DNA of 19,344 nt from Candidatus Thorarchaeota archaeon. GTDB lineage: Archaea; Asgardarchaeota; Thorarchaeia; Thorarchaeales; Thorarchaeaceae. The stretch is from positions 1-19,344 of the forward strand of contig SDOA01000078.1 of assembly GCA_004524595.1 (NCBI GenBank), in the 5' to 3' direction. The number at the start of each line of letters is the position of its first letter. Position 1 is the first letter of the stretch. The position numbers were made by a program, and so were the translations under genes. Below, piece after piece: positions 7,082-14,479 of this stretch. The notes below the pieces were generated by a model that saw only the letters and a list, made by a program, of their open reading frames with translations, was not told the origin of the DNA and did not search any database.

Positions 7082-8560
7082 TTAATATGACCTGGCGATG
7101 TATACTACTTCAGTAGCAGGTCGGCCGCAAACAACACAAACGCCTTCGGGTTTTTCGTTGACATCAATCCGAGTGCCCCGTATTTCCCCACCTGTTCTAT
7201 CTTTGATCTCATCAGCACAGTGTTTTCCTTCCATCTCAGTAGTACAGAAGGGGGTTCTAGCTATCTTACCTTGTTCCATTGCATCCTCGATGGCTCCAAT
7301 GGTTTCAGCATCCAGTACAAGGTCAACAAACTTTGCCTCAGCTGCAGCACGAAGATTGGCATCTATTTCTTTCCCGAGTGAAGCAATAGATTTTTTGAGA
7401 TCTTTCAGATCAATTGTATTGCGGTTCATTGTGTCTCGGCGGAATAAGACCACCGTTTCGTTCTTGATATCGCGAGGGCCAACCTCAACACGGATGGGTA
7501 CACCCTTCATCTCCCAGTAGTTGTACTTCCACCCAGGAGTGGTGTCCTTATTATCAAGATAGACTCGGATTCCTGCCTTCTGTAGGCGTATTTTGATGTT
7601 TTTGCAATATTCTAAGACAGTTTTTTCATCCTTAGACTTATAGATTGGAATTATTACTACTTGATAGGGAGCTATCTTGAAGGGAAGCCTGAGCCCTTTA
7701 TTATCACCATGGATTGATATCAATGCACCAAAGATTCGAGAGATTGCTGGACCATAACAGGTCTGCCATGCATAGGCCGACTCGTTATTCTCATTCAAGT
7801 ATTTGATATCGAATGCCCGTGCAAAGTTATCACCCAGATCGTGAGTGGATGGAAGTTGAATGACTTTGCCATCAGGCATTAACGTATCAGCAGCATAGGT
7901 ATTCAATCCTCCGGGAAACTTATCCCATTGGGTCCTACGAAACACCATGACAGGTATTCCGTAATTCTCAGTCACCACTTCTTTTGTGGTCTCAAGGTCT
8001 TCCATGACCTGAGCCTTGACCTCATCATGGGTTGCAAACACGTTATGGCTCTCTATCCAGAGAAACTCCCGCCCCCTGAGGAAAGGACGTGTGCTCTTGA
8101 TTTCAGATCTGAAGACTGAACAGCGCTGATAGAGCTTCAATGGCAAGTCGCGCCAGCTTCGTACCCAGAGTGAATACATGGGATAGATTGCAGTTTCACT
8201 GGTAGGTCTAAGAGCCAATTTCTCTTCAAGTTTTTCTCCATCGCCAATATCCTGAATCCAGAATACCTGTGGAACAAATCCCTTCACATGTTGAGATTCT
8301 CGTAAAAGATTGCTCTCAGGAATCACAGTAGGAAACAACATGGGCAGATGGTCTTTCCTCTGAAGGACTTTTTCAAGGATATCGAACATGTTATTCATGC
8401 TCATCAAACTCCATGGAGGAAATGGTGTAAAGCCCTTCACGCCATAGCGGATATCTGCAAGCTCAGCCACTTTACAAATTTCACCAAACCAATCAGGGAA
8501 ATTCTTCTCTTTATCAATATCAAAGATTACGCTTCTTTGTTCATTTGTATCACTGCTCAT
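7082..8560 (-). CDS. proS: prolyl-tRNA synthetase (archaeal/eukaryotic type)
   Basis: This class II aminoacyl-tRNA synthetase charges tRNA-Pro with proline. It has the RPTSE substrate loop (118-122), motif 2 from VFRSE to REFLWIE (149-170), motif 3 GPAISRIFGALISIHGD (270-286) with its invariant arginine, then the anticodon-binding domain (about 295-400). The C-terminal zinc domain has four cysteines (C439, C448, C475, C478) and ends in tyrosine, the hallmark of the archaeal/eukaryotic form, which lacks the bacterial editing insertion. The 492-residue length is typical. The ATG has AGAGGAT about 7 nt upstream. It follows nadM on the same strand, but a 155-bp gap with a good TATA box suggests its own promoter. 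Confidence 0.97.
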   Translation of the reverse strand: MSSDTNEQRSVIFDIDKEKNFPDWFGEICKVAELADIRYGVKGFTPFPPWSLMSMNNMFDILEKVLQRKDHLPMLFPTVIPESNLLRESQHVKGFVPQVFWIQDIGDGEKLEEKLALRPTSETAIYPMYSLWVRSWRDLPLKLYQRCSVFRSEIKSTRPFLRGREFLWIESHNVFATHDEVKAQVMEDLETTKEVVTENYGIPVMVFRRTQWDKFPGGLNTYAADTLMPDGKVIQLPSTHDLGDNFARAFDIKYLNENNESAYAWQTCYGPAISRIFGALISIHGDNKGLRLPFKIAPYQVVIIPIYKSKDEKTVLEYCKNIKIRLQKAGIRVYLDNKDTTPGWKYNYWEMKGVPIRVEVGPRDIKNETVVLFRRDTMNRNTIDLKDLKKSIASLGKEIDANLRAAAEAKFVDLVLDAETIGAIEDAMEQGKIARTPFCTTEMEGKHCADEIKDRTGGEIRGTRIDVNEKPEGVCVVCGRPATEVVYIARSY

Positions 8561-8684
8561 GATAGTATCCTCTGTTCTGATTGAGATTCATTGAATCGAC
8601 TAGGACGTAGAATTAGTTTACTATTGATACTGTGGAACGCATTCACCTAGCATTTACGTTCACCAAGTTTTTCGTTAGTATGTT

Positions 8685-8695
8685 GGTATTTAAAG
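8685..8695 (-). promoter_or_regulatory. TATA box for proS (long leader)
   Basis: The minus-strand sequence CTTTAAATACC is a strong archaeal TATA match. It sits about 125-135 bp upstream of the proS ATG and just beyond the nadM stop. Initiation about 25 bp downstream would give an untranslated leader of roughly 100 nt, which is long for an archaeon. Confidence 0.5.
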
Positions 8696-8715
8696 ACTGT
8701 CATGAGAGATTTTTG

Positions 8716-9240
8716 TTAGCGTTTTGTAGTAATTTCTCCAATCTCTTGAACACGGGTGTGAAGATTATGTTTCTTGATTAGTTCTACAACACCCTCTGGA
8801 ACTAGAGATTCCCACTCGTCATTGCCCCAACGAATTAAGTCGCGGACATGCTTTCCACTGTAAGTGGACCGCTCAAGGAGTTTTGTAGAGTCTGTGACTA
8901 TCCCTCCATCTTCAAGAAGGCGTTTCACCAATGGATTATGACTGTATGCCTTGTCAAAGTAGGGAACCAAGGAACGTACATGTGCAACCCAAAGGGGATG
9001 GATATTGATATCTGAAATAGGTACAACGGTTATTCTCTCAAACGGAAGCTTCTCGTCGATTAATGCCTGACGAATGAACATGACTCGTTCACCCCCTGTG
9101 AAAGGATTGTCAGGGGTGTGGGAATATTGCGCACTACCAACAATGATGATTATGTCTTCACCTTTCCCCAGTATCTGTTTGATTGTGTGGATATGCCCTT
9201 TGTGGATTGGCTGAAATCGCCCTATGAATAATGATTTCAT
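8716..9240 (-). CDS. nadM: nicotinamide-nucleotide adenylyltransferase (archaeal NMNAT)
   Basis: It joins NMN and ATP to give NAD+, the last step of NAD synthesis and salvage. The nucleotidyltransferase alpha/beta fold shows the N-terminal GRFQPIHKGH motif (the HxGH type) and a C-terminal SGKHVRDLI that corresponds to the ISxTxxR ATP-binding motif. In between is VGSAQYSHTPDNPFTGGER, typical of archaeal NMNATs. From the ATG at 9240 the protein is 174 residues (MKSLFIGRFQ...), matching the family's length and its immediate entry into the first strand. The frame extends to an ATG at 9267 that would add nine residues; neither start has a strong ribosome site. It is divergent from rtcA across about 118 bp. 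Confidence 0.93.
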   Translation of the reverse strand: MKSLFIGRFQPIHKGHIHTIKQILGKGEDIIIIVGSAQYSHTPDNPFTGGERVMFIRQALIDEKLPFERITVVPISDINIHPLWVAHVRSLVPYFDKAYSHNPLVKRLLEDGGIVTDSTKLLERSTYSGKHVRDLIRWGNDEWESLVPEGVVELIKKHNLHTRVQEIGEITTKR

Positions 9241-9292
9241 TTTGACCAGCTCTTTTGAGTAATTCATGGTTCAAATAAGGATTAGGTTGGAA

Positions 9293-9303
9293 CACAATTT
9301 GTG
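9293..9303. repeat. short palindrome in nadM/rtcA intergenic region
   Basis: CACAA-T-TTGTG is a perfect 5-bp inverted repeat around one base, located between the divergent nadM and rtcA genes. Its size and position would suit an operator, but a chance occurrence in AT-rich DNA is quite possible. Confidence 0.25.
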
Positions 9304-9358
9304 CTAGAATAGACCAGATTCATAACATTATAATGGTTTACAGGACGAGGTAATAGTC

Positions 9359-10408
9359 ATGATTGAGATTGATGGCTCTCAAGGAGAAGGTGGAGGACAA
9401 ATACTCCGCACTTCAATATCCTTGGCAGCCTTGACCATGCAACCGATTCGAGTAAAAAAAATTCGAGCGGGTAGACCACAACCAGGCCTCAAAAGACAAC
9501 ATATGGCAGGAATTGAACTCACAGGAAGATTAGTGAATGCTACAATAGAGGGCTTGGAAGTTGGCAGTACTGAGGTGGTCTTTGTTCCACAGGAGAGAAG
9601 AGGCGGTTCATTCAATTTTGATGTGGGTACTGCAGGATCGATATCACTTGTTCTTCAGGCAGTCTTACCAGCAGCCGTTCTCGCTCCAGAACCGATAGAA
9701 TTCCATCTACGAGGTGGAACTGATGTGAAATGGAGCCCACCCATTGATTACTTCAAAAATATCTTTGTTCCTATGATTCGATATCTTGGACCTTCAATTA
9801 GTATAGAACAGAAGAGGCGCGGACACTATCCGAGGGGAGGTGGGGAGGTAGTATGTAGCATAAGACCTGTACAGAGATTAAGCGCTCTCAATCTGGTAGA
9901 ATTTGGGGATTTGAGTAGTATCGGGGGCATCTCTCATTGTGTACGACTGCCATCTCATATTGCCAAAAGACAAGCAGAGGCAGCAAAAGATGTAATTCAT
10001 GCTGAACTCAATGTTTCGGCTGATTTTGAAGTCGAATATTATGACAAGAATGACGATCCTCATTTTGGACCAGGAAGTGGAATAGTAATTTGGGCAGAGG
10101 GCACAGGAGGTGCTAGATTGGGTTCAGATAGATTAGGTGAGAAGGGAGAGCGAGCTGAGAGTGTAGGTGGAAAGGCTGCTGAGCGATTAGTGAGAGAGAT
10201 TAGAACAGGGATGGCAATCGATTCGCATCTCTGTGATATGATGGTCCCATATCTTGCTATTGCCTCAGGAGAGAGTAAAATTGGGATAACCGAGGTCACA
10301 TCGCACCTAGTTACAAATCTCTGGACTACAAATCAAATCCTGAATACATCCTTTGTGCTCGATACAGATATCGGCAAACCCGGGATTCTAGTTGTCAGGC
10401 GTCGATGA
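9359..10408 (+). CDS. rtcA: RNA 3'-terminal phosphate cyclase
   Basis: RtcA converts an RNA 3'-phosphate to a 2',3'-cyclic phosphate through an enzyme-AMP intermediate. The N-terminus has the signature DGSQGEGGGQILRTSISLA (residues 4-22), followed by RAGRPQPGLKRQHM. HLRGGTDVKWSPPIDYF and RRGHYPRGGGEV are also characteristic, and the C-terminal HLCDMMVPYLAIASG contains the histidine adenylylated during catalysis. The 349-residue length is normal and the frame is intact. The ATG has GAGGT at 9347-9351, 7 nt upstream. The stop at 10406-10408 directly abuts the stop of the convergent nog1 gene. No RtcB or RNA ligase is adjacent here, so its pathway partner is not visible. Confidence 0.97.
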   Translation: MIEIDGSQGEGGGQILRTSISLAALTMQPIRVKKIRAGRPQPGLKRQHMAGIELTGRLVNATIEGLEVGSTEVVFVPQERRGGSFNFDVGTAGSISLVLQAVLPAAVLAPEPIEFHLRGGTDVKWSPPIDYFKNIFVPMIRYLGPSISIEQKRRGHYPRGGGEVVCSIRPVQRLSALNLVEFGDLSSIGGISHCVRLPSHIAKRQAEAAKDVIHAELNVSADFEVEYYDKNDDPHFGPGSGIVIWAEGTGGARLGSDRLGEKGERAESVGGKAAERLVREIRTGMAIDSHLCDMMVPYLAIASGESKIGITEVTSHLVTNLWTTNQILNTSFVLDTDIGKPGILVVRRR

Positions 10409-11464
10409 TTACTCCTGCTTTAATGATCTAAGATAGTCTTCAACTGATTCTTTCATCGGTTTGAGGTCGATTTCATCTACTGCGTCTTCTAGCAGCTGTC
10501 CTATGCCGATATTGTCAACAGCTATAATCTCGTATGCATCCGGAAGGATGGAACGGGCTCGTTCAAGTTGTTCCTTTGGTGTTATGTCAACCTTATTGAG
10601 AACTATCAATAATGGATTAAGAGGGAACATCTTTCGTACCTCATTCAACAATGCAAGTTGCTGGTCAAAAGTCCAACCACATGCCTCAGATGGATCAATG
10701 ATGAAGATGATCACTCTTGCAAGATACTTGAGAGCTGTGATAGCCTGTAATTCAATTTCATTTCTCTGGGACATTGGTCTATCAAGAATTCCAGGAGTGT
10801 CTACAATCTGCACTCTTTGATTACCGACCTTAAGATGACCAATGATGACGCTCTTGGTTGTGAATGGGTAATAAGCAATCTCAGGTTCTGCAGTTGACAC
10901 TGTCTTTACGAGGGTGGATTTGCCTACATTTGGAAAACCAGCACATACAATGGAGGGGATATTAGGTGCAATCCCAGGGAGTCTGGAGAGAGTGATCTTT
11001 GCCTCAATAATGATGTCAAGATTCTTTGCTGTTGCCCGAAGAATAGATGAGATTCGCCCTTTTGCAGCTCTACGTGTCTTTTTCATCTGAAGATGATCAT
11101 TTGAGAGCTTCAATGCTTGGATGTGATTGCTAGTTATTTCATCAATAGGGGGTATACAATTATGAACTGCACCTAGTGCTTTCTTGAGCTTGTCTGTCCC
11201 GACTAGGATATCAGTCAGTTCAAGATAGAAAGGATGCAGTCTATCAATTGACGGAAACTGTTCCACGACCTCACTAAGTTTGGTCTTTACTTGTTTAGTG
11301 AACTCTAGGAGTCTAGTAATTTCTCTGATTCGTGAACGCTCAACTCGCTCCATGCGTAATGAGCTCTTCATGCTGATGCGAGTGGACCTATTGTGTGCAA
11401 AGTCTATGATTTCCTCTGCAGTCATAATTGTTGAAATATTTGCAAAGGGATTCAGTTGGCGCAA
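10409..11464 (-). CDS. nog1: Nog1-type GTPase, ribosome biogenesis
   Basis: A 351-residue translational GTPase of the Obg/Nog1 group. It has the Nog1-specific N-terminal helical domain (NPFANI...TAEEIIDFA, then about 100 charged residues), then the G domain: G1 GFPNVGKST (176-184), G2 threonines in PFTTK (about 201-205), G3 DTPG (222-225) and G4 NKVD (290-293). In eukaryotes Nog1 acts in maturation of the large ribosomal subunit; an equivalent role is inferred here. The start is TTG at 11464. It is preferred to the ATG 13 codons inside because GGAGATG (complement of 11471-11477) lies just upstream and because the conserved NPF element precedes that ATG. It is divergent from the proteasome subunit and abuts rtcA end to end. 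Confidence 0.95.
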   Translation of the reverse strand: MRQLNPFANISTIMTAEEIIDFAHNRSTRISMKSSLRMERVERSRIREITRLLEFTKQVKTKLSEVVEQFPSIDRLHPFYLELTDILVGTDKLKKALGAVHNCIPPIDEITSNHIQALKLSNDHLQMKKTRRAAKGRISSILRATAKNLDIIIEAKITLSRLPGIAPNIPSIVCAGFPNVGKSTLVKTVSTAEPEIAYYPFTTKSVIIGHLKVGNQRVQIVDTPGILDRPMSQRNEIELQAITALKYLARVIIFIIDPSEACGWTFDQQLALLNEVRKMFPLNPLLIVLNKVDITPKEQLERARSILPDAYEIIAVDNIGIGQLLEDAVDEIDLKPMKESVEDYLRSLKQE

Positions 11465-11470
11465 TTATAA

Positions 11471-11477
11471 CATCTCC
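11471..11477 (-). promoter_or_regulatory. ribosome binding site supporting TTG start of nog1
   Basis: Minus-strand GGAGATG, 6 nt before the TTG at 11464, decides in favour of the TTG start. Confidence 0.6.
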
Positions 11478-11508
11478 ATAAAAGGCAAAATAGAACAGGT
11501 CAAAAACG

Positions 11509-11516
11509 TTTTAAAA
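11509..11516 (+). promoter_or_regulatory. TATA box of the psmB-led operon
   Basis: TTTTAAAA follows a palindromic AAAACGTTTT (11503-11512) and sits about 25-30 bp before a likely transcription start near 11538-11541. That would leave a leader of about 27 nt containing GGAGG (11552-11556), 10 nt before the ATG at 11567. Confidence 0.5.
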
Positions 11517-11566
11517 AGAGTGGACGTGACCAACATGTACATACTCTTCTCGGAGGCTCAAAATAA

Positions 11567-12157
11567 ATGTCATTTCCTACTGGTGCAACTATTGTTGGCA
11601 TTAAATGCACAGATGGTGTTATTGTGGCAACGGATACCCTGATCAGCTGGGGAACTCTAGTTCTCAGTGAAAAGGGTGTGAAAGCATTCAAACTCACTGA
11701 TACTATTGTCTTAGCCTCCGCAGGTTTGACATCTGATTATCAGATGTTAGTAAATAGACTGCAGGCACAGATCAAACTCTATGAACTCAATAAGAAGAAA
11801 GTGATTACAGTAAAGGCACTCTCAAAGATGATTGCCAATACACTGTACTCGATTAGAATGACTCCGCTCTATGTCCAGACTGTTGTTGTGGGAGTAGATG
11901 AACTAGGTCCACAACTTTACACTCTTGATATGGGAGGCTCATTGATATCTGACGAATTCACTGCTGCAGGCTCTGGAACAAGTACAGCCTATGGTGTGTT
12001 GGAAAACTTGTTCAACGAAGAATTGTCTGTGAAAGAAGCTGAGGAGATTGCTATCAAAGCAGTGAAGGCAGCAATAGCAAGAGACATCCAATCAGGTGGT
12101 GAAATCCGAATCATGAGCGTGACTAAGGATGGAATCACTGAACGTGTTGTCAATTAA
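11567..12157 (+). CDS. psmB: proteasome beta-type subunit, predicted catalytically inactive
   Basis: A 196-residue N-terminal-nucleophile hydrolase fold of the 20S proteasome beta class. After a short leader (MSFPTG) the sequence is ATIVGIKCTDGVIVATD; archaeal beta subunits normally have TTTVG after the processing glycine. The catalytic Thr1 position is therefore alanine (GCA codon, residue 7). Counting from it, Asp17 (residue 23) and Lys33 (residue 39) are kept, as are the GSG serine (about 136) and the D...S pair in ARDIQSGGEI (173 and 176). The frame is clean, so this looks like a non-processed structural subunit, comparable to the inactive beta subunits of eukaryotes and some Crenarchaeota, and presumably paired with an active beta encoded elsewhere. 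It leads a plus-strand operon; the next gene starts 5 bp after its stop. Confidence 0.9.
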   Translation: MSFPTGATIVGIKCTDGVIVATDTLISWGTLVLSEKGVKAFKLTDTIVLASAGLTSDYQMLVNRLQAQIKLYELNKKKVITVKALSKMIANTLYSIRMTPLYVQTVVVGVDELGPQLYTLDMGGSLISDEFTAAGSGTSTAYGVLENLFNEELSVKEAEEIAIKAVKAAIARDIQSGGEIRIMSVTKDGITERVVN

Positions 12158-12162
12158 AGCGT

Positions 12163-13440
12163 GTGCAGCAATTGGGCGTAAAATCACTTGTCTTCAAGAC
12201 ACACTCATCGTCACGATATAGCGTGGCAGCTCTTATTGGGGTTCTTGAGGTCGATAGTCGTCTGGAAGACCTTGATATCTGTGCCCCGATTAATCTATCA
12301 TTAAAGATGATAGAAAAGAGGGCCGAGAGAGGAGATGTCATTCTTGCATATTCTGTCATGAGCACTCAAATCAGTATAGTATATGAAGAGATAGAGAGAT
12401 TACGGAAGCACTTTGGTAGTAGACTGATTATCATTGGTGGTGGCGCACATGCAAGTGCAAGACCTAGAGAGTTGCTTGCTAATGGTTTTGATTATGTGGT
12501 TATTGGAGAGGGTGAGAAGACATTTCCAGAACTTGTCTTCAAATTGATGAGTGATGACGATCCTTTGGTAATCCATGGCGTTGTAGGAAGGGACACAGCA
12601 GAAATACCTACTCCTCGTGATATTCCCGTGGTTGATCTGAATTGCCATCCACCTTTTGCATTACAGAAGAATATTGTCGGGCCAGTTGAGATTACGAGAG
12701 GATGTCCGTTCAGATGCAAATTCTGTTGTACACCATTTCTAACAGGAGGAAAAGTGAGACATCGCAGTATCGAATCAATAACATTGTGGTTACAACGTGC
12801 TGTTAGTGTGAGAGGATTCAGAAGGTCATGGTTCTTATCGCCAAATGCATTATCCTATGGAGGACAGGGGAGAACAACAGAACCTGAAAAGCTGGAAAGA
12901 TTGTTGAAATCTGTGACGCACATAGAAGGACTCGAAGAGGTCTACTTTGGTTCTTTTCCTTCAGAGGTGAGACCCGAGTTTGTTACAGCAGAGATTCTTG
13001 AGATGTTGAGGAGGTACGTTGCCAATGAAACGCTACAGATTGGTCTACAATCAAGCAGCAATCGTGTGCTAAGACTTAGTAACAGGCATCATACAGTTGA
13101 ACAGGGTATGGATGCTGTAAACACCTCTCTCGATTCAGGATTTACGCCTCATGTAGATATGATTTTTGGACTTCCTGGAGAGACCTTGAATGAACTACAT
13201 GAGAGTGTCGAGTTATGCTATGAACTTGTCGAGATGGGAGCAAAAACACATGGACATGTCTTCATGCCATTACCTGGTAGTGAGTACGAAAATGCTCCTC
13301 CTGGAAAGCTTGATTCTGAGAGCAGAAGACTATTGGGGGAATTGGCTAGACGTAAAGATCTGACAGGTTCTTGGAGTACACAAGAGCGTCTTGCTGAAGA
13401 CCTTTGGTCACAAAATAAGAGGACAAGAGATACATACTAA
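12163..13440 (+). CDS. B12-binding domain / radical SAM protein (MJ1487-like)
   Basis: A 425-residue two-domain protein. The N-terminal 140 residues resemble a cobalamin-binding Rossmann domain (DVILAYSVMSTQ, then LIIIGGGAHASARPRELLANG and DYVVIGEGEKTFPEL), without a visible DxHxxG cobalt-ligand motif. The radical SAM domain has the cluster motif C181-x3-C185-x2-C188 (CPFRCKFC) and the family's downstream strand motifs (QIGLQSSS, VDMIFGLPGET). The layout fits an archaeal family I recall as MJ1487-like, with no established reaction; methylation or an unusual C-C chemistry is typical of the superfamily. The start is GTG at 12163, five bases after the proteasome stop, with no clear ribosome site, which suggests coupling. 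Just downstream is taw1. Confidence 0.85.
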   Translation: MQQLGVKSLVFKTHSSSRYSVAALIGVLEVDSRLEDLDICAPINLSLKMIEKRAERGDVILAYSVMSTQISIVYEEIERLRKHFGSRLIIIGGGAHASARPRELLANGFDYVVIGEGEKTFPELVFKLMSDDDPLVIHGVVGRDTAEIPTPRDIPVVDLNCHPPFALQKNIVGPVEITRGCPFRCKFCCTPFLTGGKVRHRSIESITLWLQRAVSVRGFRRSWFLSPNALSYGGQGRTTEPEKLERLLKSVTHIEGLEEVYFGSFPSEVRPEFVTAEILEMLRRYVANETLQIGLQSSSNRVLRLSNRHHTVEQGMDAVNTSLDSGFTPHVDMIFGLPGETLNELHESVELCYELVEMGAKTHGHVFMPLPGSEYENAPPGKLDSESRRLLGELARRKDLTGSWSTQERLAEDLWSQNKRTRDTY

Positions 13441-13459
13441 AGAATTAGACCTTGCGACA

Positions 13460-13478
13460 GGCTGATAAGATATCAGTC
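13460..13478 (+). repeat. small hairpin between radical SAM gene and taw1
   Basis: CTGATA-AGA-TATCAG is a perfect 6-bp stem with a 3-nt loop, extendable by a G-U and a G-C pair to 8 bp. It is the only evident hairpin in the 67-bp gap before taw1. There is no long T run after it, so it is not a convincing terminator; processing or attenuation inside the operon is possible. Confidence 0.35.
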
Positions 13479-13507
13479 AAATTTGCGTTCGAAGTACTTT
13501 GTCGGAT

Positions 13508-14467
13508 ATGCCAAAAGAGCTCAGAGAGAAGCTTGAGAAACAGGGGTATCATCTTTTAGGAAAGAGAGGAGCGTATAAGGCATGTCAGTGGCAGAAGAAG
13601 TCTCTACTCTATGGTGATGTCTGCTACAAACAGAGGTTCTATGGCATCCAGTCACATCGTTGTTTACAAATGACTCCAGTAGTGGACAAATGCACACAGA
13701 ACTGTGAGTTCTGTTGGCGTGTCACTCCAAGTGATGTAGGAATCTCATGGGACCAGCTGAATGTATCTGAGAGTGATGTGGTCCCAGTAGATGTGTTGAT
13801 GGACGAGGTCCTCAAGGCAAATCTCAGGTCTCTAGGGGGATATAATCCAGAGATTAAGAGAGATGTATCAGCGAAGAGATACCAGGAGGCACGCAATCCA
13901 AAGCATGTTGCCATCTCATTAGCCGGTGAACCAACCCTTTATCCACGGATCAGTGAGTTAATTCGAGATATACATAGTAGAAACATGACCTCATTTCTTG
14001 TCACAAATGGAACACAACCTAATGTCATTCGTACTATGGAGCCACCAACTCAGCTCTACATCACACTTGCTGCACCTAACGAAATTATCTACAAGAAGTT
14101 GTGTCATCCGGGAATAAAGGGAGGTTGGCAACGAGTCCTAGAGAGTCAGGAAGCATTGCATTCAGTTGATTGCAGAACGGTAAATAGACTTACAATGGTA
14201 TCAGGGCACAATATGGAATCTCCAAGGTCATATTCACACCTGATTCTTATGGGCGAGCCGGATTTTGTAGAGGTAAAAGGATACATGTACCTTGGCTCAT
14301 CAAGAGGACGTCTTCATAGTGAGAATGCTCCTTCTCACAGGGAGATTAGATCCTTTTCAAAGAAGATTGCAGATTTAACTGGATATTATATTGCAGATGA
14401 ACAGACGGAGAGCAAAGTTGTACTTCTCTCAAAGAGTAAACACATAAAGAAGCTAGATGTGAATTGA
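13508..14467 (+). CDS. taw1: 4-demethylwyosine synthase (TYW1/Taw1), radical SAM
   Basis: Taw1 condenses pyruvate carbons onto m1G37 of tRNA-Phe to form the tricyclic 4-demethylwyosine. From the ATG at 13508 the protein has 319 residues. The radical SAM cysteines are C62, C66 and C69 (CTQNCEFC), and three further cysteines (C26, C39, C52) would hold the second 4Fe-4S cluster. To my recollection these are the residue numbers of characterised archaeal Taw1, which is why I prefer this ATG to the TTG at 13499. Other family words are CYKQRFYGI, FCWRVTP, SLAGEPTLYP, VTNGTQPN, and VEVKGYMYLGSS near the C-terminus. There is no clear ribosome site. The substrate-making enzyme trm5 lies about 2.5 kb downstream on the opposite strand. 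Confidence 0.95.
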   Translation: MPKELREKLEKQGYHLLGKRGAYKACQWQKKSLLYGDVCYKQRFYGIQSHRCLQMTPVVDKCTQNCEFCWRVTPSDVGISWDQLNVSESDVVPVDVLMDEVLKANLRSLGGYNPEIKRDVSAKRYQEARNPKHVAISLAGEPTLYPRISELIRDIHSRNMTSFLVTNGTQPNVIRTMEPPTQLYITLAAPNEIIYKKLCHPGIKGGWQRVLESQEALHSVDCRTVNRLTMVSGHNMESPRSYSHLILMGEPDFVEVKGYMYLGSSRGRLHSENAPSHREIRSFSKKIADLTGYYIADEQTESKVVLLSKSKHIKKLDVN

Positions 14468-14479
14468 GAGTGATAATAT

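Noticed and set aside
7098..7520. Long antisense ORFs opposite proS, nog1 and the MutS-like gene
   Set aside because: They are mirror frames of strongly conserved genes; their translations are serine/arginine-rich and show no motif.
11585..11590. Processing of the beta subunit at Thr8 to regenerate an N-terminal threonine
   Set aside because: That would shift Asp17 and Lys33 out of register by one residue relative to the nucleophile; the alignment fits Ala at position 1.
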